From NCBI GenBank assembly GCA_004557035.1, contig SFFB01000006.1, positions 20,074-84,073 on the forward strand: a stretch of DNA of 64,000 nt, written 5' to 3'. Numbering within the stretch: position 1 is the stretch's first letter; the number at the start of each line of letters is the position of its first letter. The notes under the pieces are model-generated. The model was given only the letters and a program-made list of their open reading frames with translations. It made no database searches and was not told the origin of the DNA. Source of the DNA: Bacteroidales bacterium. Its GTDB lineage: Bacteria; Bacteroidota; Bacteroidia; Bacteroidales; Bacteroidaceae. Of the stretch, positions 15,747 to 22,723 are shown piece after piece. A program made the translations under genes and the position numbers.

Positions 15747-15783
15747 AAAAACAGGCCCACACCTCTTGAGCGAGGGCCTGTTT
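15747..15783 (-). terminator. Terminator hairpin after tuf, just before tRNA-Trp
   Basis: AAACAGGCCC pairs with GGGCCTGTT around a ~15-base loop and is followed on the minus strand by TTTTTAT. It lies 29 bases after the tuf stop and only a few bases before the 5' end of tRNA-Trp, leaving no room for a promoter in between. Confidence 0.8.
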
Positions 15784-15812
15784 GATTATAGTTTCTTGTG
15801 TGTTACAAGAGA

Positions 15813-17000
15813 TTAGTCGAGGATTTCGGTGATCTGACCAGAACCTACGGTGCGGCCACCTTCACGGATAGCGAAGCGGAGACCTACGTTGATGGCAACG
15901 GCGTAGATGAGTTCAACGCTGATTTCAACGTTATCGCCGGGCATTACCATTTCAGTTCCTTCGGGGAGGTGGATCTCACCGGTGCAGTCCATAGTGCGGA
16001 GGTAGAACTGAGGACGGTATTTGTTGCCGAACGGAGTGTGACGGCCACCTTCTTCTTTCTTCAGAACGTAGATAGAAGCCTTGAATTTCTTGTGCGGAGT
16101 GATAACGCCCGGGTGGGTGATAACCATACCACGCTTGATTTCCTGCTTGTCGATACCGCGGAGGAGGAGACCTACGTTGTCACCAGCTTCACCCTCGTCG
16201 AGGAGCTTGCGGAACATTTCAACGCCGGTAACTACAGACTTCTTGTCTTCACCGAGACCGAGGATCTGAACTTCGTCACCAACTTTGATGACACCGGTTT
16301 CAACACGACCGGTAGCTACAGTACCACGACCGGTGATTGAGAACACGTCTTCAACGGGCATCAAGAAGGGTTTATCTTTGTCGCGGACGGGTTCCTGGAT
16401 CCACTCGTCAACAGCGTTCATAAGGTTCATTACGCTGTCTTCCCACTTGGCAACGCCATTGAGGGCACCGAGAGCAGAACCGCGGATGATGGGAGTATCC
16501 TCTTCGAAGTCGTACTGCTGGAGGAGTTCGCCCATTTCCATTTCAACGAGCTCGAGCATTTCTTCGTCGTCAACCATGTCGCACTTGTTGAGGAACACAA
16601 CGAGACGAGGAACGTTCACCTGACGGGCGAGAAGGATGTGCTCGCGAGTCTGGGGCATCGGACCGTCGGTAGCAGCTACTACGATGATAGCACCGTCCAT
16701 CTGGGCAGCACCGGTAACCATGTTCTTCACATAGTCGGCGTGACCCGGGCAGTCTACGTGAGCGTAGTGACGCTTTTCGGTTTCGTATTCGATGTGAGCG
16801 GTGTTGATCGTGATACCACGCTCTTTTTCTTCAGGAGCATTGTCGATCTGGTCGAAAGATTTAACTTCCTCGCCAGTACCGAGTCTTTCGTGAAGCACTT
16901 TAGAGATGGCGGCAGTCAGAGTAGTCTTGCCGTGGTCAACGTGACCAATCGTACCGATGTTAACATGCGGTTTGGTACGCTCAAATTTTTCTTTAGCCAT
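15813..17000 (-). CDS. tuf: Elongation factor Tu
   Basis: EF-Tu (395 residues) delivers aminoacyl-tRNA to the ribosome. GTPase motifs are complete: GHVDHGKTTL (G1), RGITI (G2), DCPGHADY (G3), NKCD (G4) and RGSAL (G5), followed by beta-barrel domains 2 and 3 (SITGRGTVATGRVE, FRLxIREGGRTVGSGQ-type end). It lies downstream of the tRNA-Tyr/Gly/Thr cluster on the same strand, an arrangement shared with E. coli tufB (thrU-tyrU-glyT-thrT-tufB). It is the only tuf copy seen in this window. A terminator follows. Confidence 0.98.
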   Translation of the reverse strand: MAKEKFERTKPHVNIGTIGHVDHGKTTLTAAISKVLHERLGTGEEVKSFDQIDNAPEEKERGITINTAHIEYETEKRHYAHVDCPGHADYVKNMVTGAAQMDGAIIVVAATDGPMPQTREHILLARQVNVPRLVVFLNKCDMVDDEEMLELVEMEMGELLQQYDFEEDTPIIRGSALGALNGVAKWEDSVMNLMNAVDEWIQEPVRDKDKPFLMPVEDVFSITGRGTVATGRVETGVIKVGDEVQILGLGEDKKSVVTGVEMFRKLLDEGEAGDNVGLLLRGIDKQEIKRGMVITHPGVITPHKKFKASIYVLKKEEGGRHTPFGNKYRPQFYLRTMDCTGEIHLPEGTEMVMPGDNVEISVELIYAVAINVGLRFAIREGGRTVGSGQITEILD

Positions 17001-17138
17001 AGCTGTATTATTAAATTTATGAATGAAATATTCTTAATCTCCCACTACGTTGCTCAGACTTGCGCTCTTTGGCGCATAAAACCGCAGAACCCGGAAACCA
17101 AGCCTGCGCTCTATATAAAATCTGCCGTAATGTTTTTG

Positions 17139-17210
<72 letters not shown>

Positions 17211-17218
17211 AAAATGTG

Positions 17219-17291
17219 AGCGGAAAACGGGGCTCAAACCCGCGACCCCCAGCTTGGAAGGCTAGTGCTCTATCAACTGAGCTATTTCCGC
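17219..17291 (-). tRNA. tRNA-Gly (anticodon TCC)
   Basis: A 73-base cloverleaf: acceptor GCGGAAA/TTTCCGC, anticodon stem CTAGC/GCTGG (with one G-T pair) and loop CTTCCAA (TCC), T arm GCGGG TTTGAGC CCCGT. It lies eight bases upstream of tRNA-Thr and is certainly cut from the same precursor. Confidence 0.97.
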
Positions 17292-17314
17292 GAGTTCCCT
17301 ACCTGTGTAGAGTG

Positions 17315-17397
17315 TGGGCAAAGATGGATTCGAACCACCGAAGGCGTAAGCCAGCAGATTTACAGTCTGCCCCATTTGGCCACTCTGGTATTTGCCC
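17315..17397 (-). tRNA. tRNA-Tyr (anticodon GTA)
   Basis: An 83-base tRNA with a long variable arm (GGCTTACGCC type), as expected for tRNA-Tyr: acceptor GGGCAAA/TTTGCCC, anticodon loop TGTAAAT (GTA), T arm GGTGG TTCGAAT CCATC. It is the first gene after the promoter at 17464-17493. Confidence 0.97.
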
Positions 17398-17433
17398 GTG
17401 TTTGCGAGAGCGGAAGGTGCTTTCAAAAGAAGC

Positions 17434-17464
17434 GCAGCCGTTCCAACGACTCGGAAACGGCTGC
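17434..17464 (-). terminator. Hairpin between hpf and the tRNA cluster
   Basis: GCAGCCGTT (434-442) pairs perfectly with AACGGCTGC (456-464). On the minus strand it is followed by GCGCTTCTTTTG. It could end the hpf transcript, but it overlaps the predicted start region of the next promoter, so it might instead form in the tRNA precursor leader. Confidence 0.45.
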
Positions 17465-17493
17465 AAAGTTAGAGATAATTTTTTACTTGCAAA
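17464..17493 (-). promoter_or_regulatory. Promoter for tRNA-Tyr-Gly-Thr and tuf
   Basis: Minus-strand TTTG (17490-17493) and TAACTTTG (17464-17471) are separated by 18 bases. The -7 box is identical to those upstream of rplC and rpsL, suggesting shared growth-rate-dependent transcription by the primary sigma factor. Confidence 0.7.
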
Positions 17494-17511
17494 ATTTTCG
17501 GCGTGTTTTTT

Positions 17512-17811
17512 TTATTTGGCCGCGTGTTTTTCCTTGTATTTCTCGGCCTGGCGCTGGAGGGCGTCGACGCAGAGGTCGATGGCTTCCTCGAAGGTGTCGC
17601 AGGTTTTCTCGGCATGGAGGCTGCCTCCGGGGGCGCTGATGCGTATCTGCACTTCCTTGTTCATGGCGGTCTCGGGCTTAACAAGTTTCAAAACCACTTC
17701 GGCCGAGGCGGCCTGGTCGCAACTCTTGGCAATCTTGCCCACTTTTTTCTCAATAAAAGCCTGAAGCTTCTCGGTGGCGTCGAAATGGACGGACTGAATG
17801 CGGATGTTCAT
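17512..17811 (-). CDS. hpf: Ribosome hibernation promoting factor (short HPF/RaiA)
   Basis: A 99-residue HPF/RaiA family protein that binds the 30S decoding site and stores idle ribosomes. Visible marks are MNIRIQSVHFDATEKLQAFI at the start, the beta-strand VQIRISAPGGSLHAEKTCDT, and the helix FEEAIDLCVDALQRQAEKY. It lacks the C-terminal dimerisation domain of long HPF. In related genomes hpf directly follows xerC; here a kinase-BspA gene lies between. The start is preceded by a perfect AGGAGG six bases away, rare in this phylum. Its own promoter is at 17906-17937. Confidence 0.95.
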   Translation of the reverse strand: MNIRIQSVHFDATEKLQAFIEKKVGKIAKSCDQAASAEVVLKLVKPETAMNKEVQIRISAPGGSLHAEKTCDTFEEAIDLCVDALQRQAEKYKEKHAAK

Positions 17812-17817
17812 ATAAAT

Positions 17818-17823
17818 CCTCCT
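17818..17823 (-). promoter_or_regulatory. Perfect Shine-Dalgarno AGGAGG upstream of hpf
   Basis: Minus-strand AGGAGG is separated from the hpf ATG by ATTTAT (6 bases). Bacteroidetes ribosomes hide the anti-Shine-Dalgarno end of 16S rRNA and most genes here lack the motif, so it is unusual and fixes the start. Confidence 0.75.
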
Positions 17824-17905
17824 CTTTCTGTTTTAATGTCTCACGGCGGAGACAAGGGGTTGTTACTGATGGGCGGCATCGATGGCCGCCGTGGCTTTGC
17901 AAAAG

Positions 17906-17937
17906 CGAATATAGTAATAGTTGGGTGAGTTGCCAAA
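17906..17937 (-). promoter_or_regulatory. Promoter for hpf
   Basis: Minus-strand TTTG (17934-17937), 20 bases, then TATATTCG (17906-17913; one mismatch to TAnnTTTG). The predicted leader is ~85 bases and contains a GGCGGC/GCCGCC hairpin at about 17873-17891. Confidence 0.6.
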
Positions 17938-18065
17938 CGTTTTTCCGTTTTTTGTGTTTTTTGACGGTTTTATGGCTTTAAGGGAAGGCGACCGCTGACG
18001 GGCCTACGGGCCGACCGTATGGTAAAAATGTTGCAGCGGATGAGACGATTTTACTCCTTACGCGC

Positions 18066-18172
18066 CTATACCCAAAAGTTGGCCTTTTTCCCAATCACAC
18101 AATCACGGGGCTGTATCAAATTGAAGAATTGGACGTTATGGTGATTGGACGCTCCATTCACGCTCAATCACA
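18066..18172 (+). repeat. CAATCAC dispersed repeat, copy 1
   Basis: One of three copies of a ~105-bp unit in the 420-base gap between the kinase gene and hpf. Left module: TACCCAAAAGTTGGCC then TTTTTCCCAATCACACAATC ACGG; a less conserved middle (CTGTATCAAATTG...); right module GTGATTGGACGCTCCATTCA then CGCTCAATCAC. The CAATCAC motif occurs on both strands within the unit, so it can fold into a hairpin. It has no coding frame. The rest of this gap holds only the hpf promoter. Confidence 0.8.
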
Positions 18173-18231
18173 TCGCATACCTATTTTTTATCATCACACT
18201 CCTATAATATATAGGTATGGCCGATTGGGGT

Positions 18232-19845
18232 TTAGTCTTCGACCACTTCGAGCGCATTCCAGCCTTCGGCTTTGCGGTAGGCTGCGGCCGAGCCGCGGGG
18301 CACATGCAAGCGCACGTTTTTGAGACCTTGGAAGATATTGGTAACCTGCAAAGGTTCGGGGCGCTCCACATAGACGTCTCTGAGGGCGTAGCAATGCCAG
18401 AACACAAAATCGCCAATCCGCTCCACGCTTGCCGGGATGCGTATTTCTTTCAGGTTTTTGCAACTCCAGAAAACGCCACGCTCAATGACGCGAAGGCCAC
18501 GCGGCAACGTGATATGGCTGATGGCACTCTCACCAAAGGCATCGCGCTTGAGCACGGTGACGCCCTCGGGAATGGTGACGGTGGTGAGCTTGGGCACGCG
18601 GGTGAAACAATAGCGCGGTATGTATTTCATCTTTTGCGACAGACGCACCGACCGCAGACGGGGAATGTTACGAAAGACGGAGTCGCCCATTTCGGTGATG
18701 TTGTCGGGCAGGTTGATGGTGGCCATCAGACTGCAGTCTTTGAACACGTTGTGGCCAATGCTTTTGACGGTCTGTGGCAACACCACGGCCACGAGGTCGC
18801 GGCAACCGGTGAAGGCATTGTCGCCAATGCGCACGACGGTGTAGGTTTTATGTCCCTGACGCACGGTGTCGGGCACGGTGATGTCGTCGCAATAGACGCC
18901 AATGGTTTCGCCCGGGATGAGTTCGACCGTGGCTTCCTCGGCCGAGAGCACGCGATAGTGGAGCCCGTTGTTCACGAAGGTGGTGGGTGCGGCGGCTTCG
19001 GCCTCTGTCTCTGCGCCTGAGCGGGGCAACCAGCGGTTGCTCGCACCGATGAAGCACGCGACCACCGTGAAGATGGCGGCCACGGCCACCCAGCGGCGGG
19101 TGGGACGACGCACGGCGCGGTTCCAATCTTTGCGGAGGGCGGAAATGGTCTGGTAGCGCTCATCGATGGGCTTTTTGCAATGTGTGATGATGCCGTTGAA
19201 TGACTTTCCCAAATCCAGACAATCCACGATGCAGCCGAGCGAATAGATGTCGTTGCGCGAGTCGCTCACATCGGTCACTTTCTGTTCGGGCGACATAAAC
19301 GCCTCTGTGCCTGACGGCTGTTTGAGGTAGGTGTAGAGTTCGCTGTCGGAGAGCCCGAAGTCTATCAGTTTGACGTGGCAGCCGTCGGAGAGCACCATGA
19401 CATTGCTCGGTTTGAGGTCGCGGTGTACAATCTGCTTTTTGTGCAGATAGTCCACGGCGTCGAGCAGTTCGCCAATAATCTGCAGTTTCTCTTCGCGCTT
19501 CAGCCCTTCTTTGAGTGCGTCGCGCAGCGATGTGCCGCCGGCATATTCCATCACGATGCACGGCCCCACCTCGTCCAGCACCTCAAAACTGTCTGCGGAG
19601 ATGATGTTGGGGTGATGCAAGGTGGAGAGTATGTCGTATTCCTTGCGCAGGGCGTCGACATAGACGGGATTGTGACGGTATTCCTCCTTGAGCCCTTTGA
19701 GGGCAAGCCACTTCCCGTACCGTCTGGCTTTGATCACCAAACTGTATCCTGATGTCGGCAGCGTCTGCAAGTCTATGAACGACCCGTTTTCGATGTCGTC
19801 GGCTTCGGCAAAGGAAAAATTGGATGTGGAGGTGTTGTCTGTCAT
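18232..19845 (-). CDS. Membrane Ser/Thr kinase fused to BspA-like leucine-rich repeats
   Basis: A 537-residue protein. Residues ~20-240 are a Hanks-type kinase: Lys50 in LALK, Glu69 in RKEYDIL, catalytic HRDLKPSN (141-148), DFG (162-164), GTEAFMSPEQ (179-188) and DIYSLG (199-204). The Gly-rich loop is weak and the C-lobe is short. Residues 252-268 form one membrane helix (VAVAAIFTVVACFIGAS). About 300-537 are BspA-type (LRR_5) repeats such as IGDNAFTGCRDLVAVVLPQT, predicted outside the cytoplasm. This looks like a receptor kinase. I start at 19845; the frame extends to 20166 but the extra 107 residues are unlike any domain and overlap the promoter. It sits inside the otherwise conserved xerC-hpf neighbourhood. 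Confidence 0.85.
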   Translation of the reverse strand: MTDNTSTSNFSFAEADDIENGSFIDLQTLPTSGYSLVIKARRYGKWLALKGLKEEYRHNPVYVDALRKEYDILSTLHHPNIISADSFEVLDEVGPCIVMEYAGGTSLRDALKEGLKREEKLQIIGELLDAVDYLHKKQIVHRDLKPSNVMVLSDGCHVKLIDFGLSDSELYTYLKQPSGTEAFMSPEQKVTDVSDSRNDIYSLGCIVDCLDLGKSFNGIITHCKKPIDERYQTISALRKDWNRAVRRPTRRWVAVAAIFTVVACFIGASNRWLPRSGAETEAEAAAPTTFVNNGLHYRVLSAEEATVELIPGETIGVYCDDITVPDTVRQGHKTYTVVRIGDNAFTGCRDLVAVVLPQTVKSIGHNVFKDCSLMATINLPDNITEMGDSVFRNIPRLRSVRLSQKMKYIPRYCFTRVPKLTTVTIPEGVTVLKRDAFGESAISHITLPRGLRVIERGVFWSCKNLKEIRIPASVERIGDFVFWHCYALRDVYVERPEPLQVTNIFQGLKNVRLHVPRGSAAAYRKAEGWNALEVVED

Positions 19846-19965
19846 TGACCTGAACAGCTGGGGTGAAACAAACTGTAAGGCGGTCACGTGAGGCCTTGAC
19901 TCTGCATGGCCGCCGTGAAATGTGTGTTTTTGACGTGGAGCTATGATTGACCTCCGCGTTTTATG

Positions 19966-20002
19966 CAAAGGTATACATTTATTAGCATTAATCACCCCCC
20001 CC
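19966..20002 (-). promoter_or_regulatory. G-tract promoter of the kinase-BspA gene
   Basis: Minus strand: AATC followed by eight G (19995-20002), 21 bases, then TACCTTTG (19966-19973), a consensus -7 box. No TTTG stands at the -33 position; the G-tract does. The BspA-like gene at 24178 has the same layout. Confidence 0.55.
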
Positions 20003-20362
20003 GATTTTGGTGTATTTTCGCCGAAGCGACGCGAACGGGAGATTTGAAGGGGATAAGCAGAGATTTTTGCGCGGCCTTTCAGACCGCGCTTTTCCGCGCA
20101 AAAAAGCCTCAAAAGGGGCTCTGTTTCAAACTCGATTTTGATTGCCTGCCTCACCCTGCTGTTCAAAACTTGCGGTGTTGTGTGACAACATTTCGCCCGA
20201 TATTTTCAAAACTTCGCGCCGTCTTCACATTGGCGGATTTTACCCACGAATACGAGGGCGAAAAGTTCGGGCCATAGGGCCGGCGGCGACGGGAATAAGG
20301 ACAGGAATGACCGGCATAAGGACAGTTTTTCGTGTCTTTATCGCCGTAAGTGGTTCAATATC
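20003..20362. other. Gene-free stretch between the kinase gene and xerC
   Basis: No credible gene. It contains a perfect GCGCGG/CCGCGC hairpin followed by TTTT on the plus strand (20069-20093), with no plus-strand gene to serve, and a 45-base motif (20289-20333: ACGGGAATAAGGACAGGA, then CCGGCATAAGG) that reappears with about three quarters identity at 51228-51273. A long-leader promoter for the kinase gene lies just outside. Confidence 0.5.
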
Positions 20363-20388
20363 AAAAAAAGAGCCCCAATGAGGGACTC
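20363..20388 (-). terminator. Terminator of xerC
   Basis: Minus-strand GAGTCCC TCATT GGGGCTC followed by TTTTTTTG. The stem-loop starts 76 bases after the xerC stop. Confidence 0.85.
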
Positions 20389-20464
20389 CTGTTCTATCCT
20401 TTGTCCAAAAATAATCATTTTGCGATGAAGGTCAAAAGACAAAAAGGCCATGGCGGCTGTGGCT

Positions 20465-21361
20465 TCAATCGTCTGCCGTGGCACGGGGATGGGCGTGGAG
20501 ATAGGCCTGACGCAATTCGTTGAATGTGGCGTGGGTGTAGATTTGCGTGGTGGCAACGCTTTCGTGGCCGAGTAGGTCTTTGACGGCTTCAAGATCGGCT
20601 CCGTTGTTGAGCATGGCCGTGGCAAAGGTGTGACGGAGCACGTGTGGCGTTCGCTTGTGGGCGGTGGTGACCAGACCGAGGTAGTGTTTGACGGTTTCGC
20701 GGACTTTGGGCGCGGTGAGCCGCCTGCCCTCGCCGTCTATAAAAAATGGTCCGTCGTCCGTGCCACACACCCGACACCGCTCAGCGAGATAGTTTTGTAA
20801 ATGGGCATAAAGCTCGGCGCCAAAAGGAATGACGCGATGTTTGTTGCGCTTGCCCAACACCTTGACCTCACTGCGGGGCCAACTGAAACTCTCCACGTCG
20901 AGCCCAACGAGTTCGGAGAGGCGCATACCGGTGGTGTAGAAGGTGAGCAAGATGAGATGGTCGCGCCGTCCGGCGAAGTTGTCGGGAAAGGCCGTATGGT
21001 CGAGCAGGCGGTCCATCTCGTTTTCGCGCACAAAAGCCGGCAGCGGCCGAGGCAGTTTAGGGTTCGACACGAGGCGCATGGGGTCGGTCGTGATGAGGCC
21101 CTGCCGCAGGAGGTATTTGAAGAACGTGCGCAGCGAACTGAGCATCCGCTTGATGGTCTGGGGCTTGACGCCACGTGCTCCCTCTGAGGCCACCCAGCGG
21201 CGGATGAGGTCGCGGTCGACGGTGGTGAGGTCTTGACTCTCATCCACGCCACCCAACCAACGCTCGAGGGCTTCGAGGTCGGAGCGGTAGGTGCGCAGGG
21301 TGGTGGCAGAATAGCCACAGTCCACGCGGAGATAGTCAATAAAATCGGCGACAACGGTCAT
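20465..21361 (-). CDS. xerC: Tyrosine recombinase XerC
   Basis: A site-specific tyrosine recombinase (298 residues) of the XerC/D type that resolves chromosome dimers at dif. The N-terminal SAM-like domain (MTVVADFIDYLRVDCGYSAT) binds DNA. Catalytic residues are present: Arg in TTGMRLSELVGLD, Lys in VLGKRNKHRVIP, His-x-x-Arg in HVLRHTFAT, His in LLGHES and nucleophile Tyr in TTQIYTH. I use the internal ATG at 21359-21361 because the upstream 15 residues look non-coding. It lies in the rpsU-xerC-(hpf)-tRNA order conserved in Bacteroidales, so it is a housekeeping recombinase and not an integrase of a mobile element. Confidence 0.93.
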   Translation of the reverse strand: MTVVADFIDYLRVDCGYSATTLRTYRSDLEALERWLGGVDESQDLTTVDRDLIRRWVASEGARGVKPQTIKRMLSSLRTFFKYLLRQGLITTDPMRLVSNPKLPRPLPAFVRENEMDRLLDHTAFPDNFAGRRDHLILLTFYTTGMRLSELVGLDVESFSWPRSEVKVLGKRNKHRVIPFGAELYAHLQNYLAERCRVCGTDDGPFFIDGEGRRLTAPKVRETVKHYLGLVTTAHKRTPHVLRHTFATAMLNNGADLEAVKDLLGHESVATTQIYTHATFNELRQAYLHAHPRATADD

Positions 21362-21423
21362 GGTCAGACAGGAACAAGGACCTCCGGCAGCAAGTGCCAC
21401 CGGCAACGGGGTATATAAAAGAT

Positions 21424-21455
21424 AAGGGACACACTCCTTGACAGAGGTATCCCTT
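21424..21455 (-). terminator. Hairpin after rpsU
   Basis: AAGGGATAC pairs with GTGTCCCTT (one G-T pair) and is followed on the minus strand by ATCTTTTATA. It lies 24 bases after the rpsU stop and may act as a weak terminator or mRNA end ahead of xerC. Confidence 0.6.
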
Positions 21456-21478
21456 TATTCTTTTCGGCAATCTGAAGA

Positions 21479-21670
21479 TTAGTCTTCTGCACGACGGAGC
21501 TTCTGCACGTAAACGGCATGCTCCTTGGCCAAACGCTTCAGCACTGAAGGTTTGTCAAACTGCTGACGGGCGCGGAGTTCTTTGACAACGCCGGTCTTTT
21601 CGAATTTTCTTTTGAATTTCTTCAGGGCGCGTTCGATGTTTTCGCCCTCCTTAACGGGTACTACAATCAT
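21479..21670 (-). CDS. rpsU: 30S ribosomal protein S21
   Basis: bS21 (63 residues) is a small basic protein near the 3' end of 16S rRNA. The sequence MIVVPVKEGENIERALKKFK and the Arg/Lys-rich body are typical. In Bacteroidetes bS21 helps cover the anti-Shine-Dalgarno tail, which fits the scarcity of Shine-Dalgarno sequences in this window. Its own leader (AAATCTCAAG before ATG) has no Shine-Dalgarno motif. It has a consensus promoter at 21728-21759 and is followed by a hairpin and then xerC. Confidence 0.97.
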   Translation of the reverse strand: MIVVPVKEGENIERALKKFKRKFEKTGVVKELRARQQFDKPSVLKRLAKEHAVYVQKLRRAED

Positions 21671-21727
21671 CTTGAGATTTTGTTTTTATTTTGTTTTGAT
21701 TTGATTTTGCATACTCTTAGCGGGTTG

Positions 21728-21759
21728 CAAAATTAGACAATAATCAGATAAGTCGCAAA
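21728..21759 (-). promoter_or_regulatory. Promoter for rpsU
   Basis: Minus-strand TTTG (21756-21759), 20 bases, then TAATTTTG (21728-21735). The leader to the rpsU ATG would be about 50 bases and is T-rich. Confidence 0.7.
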
Positions 21760-21805
21760 TTTTGAACTTCTTTTTTGCTGATTTTGCCTAAAAGGAGTGT
21801 TAAAA

Positions 21806-22660
21806 TCAGTCCTTGACGATGTGAACGGTCTGCTGCGGGAAGGGGATGTCGATGCCGGCGGCGTTGAACTGATCGTAGATTTGATTGTAGATGTCGTGGA
21901 ACACGGGCCAGTAGTCGTCGTTTTTGACCCAAGCTCTGACGGTGAGGTTGACGCTGCTGTCGGCCAGGGCGGCCACAAGTACGGCAGGGGCGGGGTCGGC
22001 CTGGATACGTTGGTCGGCCTGGATGGTCTTGAGGATGACGTCTTTGGCCTTGTCCACGCTCTCGCCGTAGTCGATGCCGACGGTCCACTCGACGCGACGG
22101 GTGTCGGTGCGGGTGTAGTTGACGACAACGGCCGTGCTCATCGAACCGTTGGGGATGAAGACGACTTTGTTGTCGGCCTGGAGCAGGAGGGTGTGGAAGA
22201 TCTGGATTTCCAAAACCTTGCCCTGCACGCTTTGCACTTCAATCCAGTCGCCCACGCGATAGGGCTTGAACAGCAGGATGACCAGACCGCCGGCAAAGTT
22301 TTGCAGGTTGCCGGAAAGGGCCATACCGATGGCGACACCGGCCGAGGCCAAGAGGGCGGCAAACGAGGTGGTGTTGATGCCCAAAGCGCCGATGACGGAG
22401 ATGATGAGCAACACGGTGAGCAAAATCTTGACGAGGCTGCGCAAGAAACTCTGCACGCTGGCTTCGACGTGGCGGCGGTTGAGCAACTTGGCCACGAGTT
22501 TGTTGATGATGCCGATGATGAGACGGCCCACCACGAAGACCAAGGTGGCCACGAGCAGATGTTTGCCGGCCGTGACGCCGAGTTCGAAGAGTTTGCGCAA
22601 GACGAGGTCGAGATTGGTCGGAGCGTCGGTAGCGGCGGCCTGAAGAAGGGAGAATAGCAT
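21806..22660 (-). CDS. Small-conductance mechanosensitive channel (MscS family)
   Basis: A 284-residue inner-membrane channel that opens on membrane tension and releases solutes during osmotic downshock. Three membrane helices lie in residues ~25-135; the pore-lining TM3 has the Gly/Ala packing pattern LLASAGVAIGMALSGNLQNF. The beta domain follows (GDWIEVQSVQGKVLEIQIFH, FIPNGSMSTAVVVNYTRTD), then the cytoplasmic cage domain. Length and order match E. coli MscS. It is transcribed toward rpsU, with the NlpC/P60 gene upstream and a terminator between them, so it probably has its own promoter, which I could not identify. Confidence 0.92.
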   Translation of the reverse strand: MLFSLLQAAATDAPTNLDLVLRKLFELGVTAGKHLLVATLVFVVGRLIIGIINKLVAKLLNRRHVEASVQSFLRSLVKILLTVLLIISVIGALGINTTSFAALLASAGVAIGMALSGNLQNFAGGLVILLFKPYRVGDWIEVQSVQGKVLEIQIFHTLLLQADNKVVFIPNGSMSTAVVVNYTRTDTRRVEWTVGIDYGESVDKAKDVILKTIQADQRIQADPAPAVLVAALADSSVNLTVRAWVKNDDYWPVFHDIYNQIYDQFNAAGIDIPFPQQTVHIVKD

Positions 22661-22681
22661 TTTGTCTGTGGATTTTTAAGT

Positions 22682-22710
22682 AAAAAACAGGCGACCCTTT
22701 TGGAGTCGCC
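22682..22710 (-). terminator. Terminator of the NlpC/P60 gene
   Basis: GGCGAC pairs with GTCGCC (22690-22710), followed on the minus strand by TGTTTTTTAC. It begins 13 bases after the NlpC/P60 stop codon. Confidence 0.88.
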
Positions 22711-22723
22711 CTATGTGTGGAAA

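Noticed and set aside
18091..18172. CAATCAC repeats as a CRISPR array
   Set aside because: Units are not regularly spaced direct repeats with unique spacers, and no cas genes are present.
19846..20166. 107-residue N-terminal extension of the kinase
   Set aside because: It covers the promoter and G-tract, has no domain and lacks a good start; the ATG at 19845 precedes the kinase fold directly.
20465..21361. XerC as the integrase of a mobile island
   Set aside because: Its position beside rpsU near the tRNA-tuf block and its close XerC pattern make it the housekeeping dimer-resolution enzyme; no att-like duplication of the nearby tRNAs was seen.
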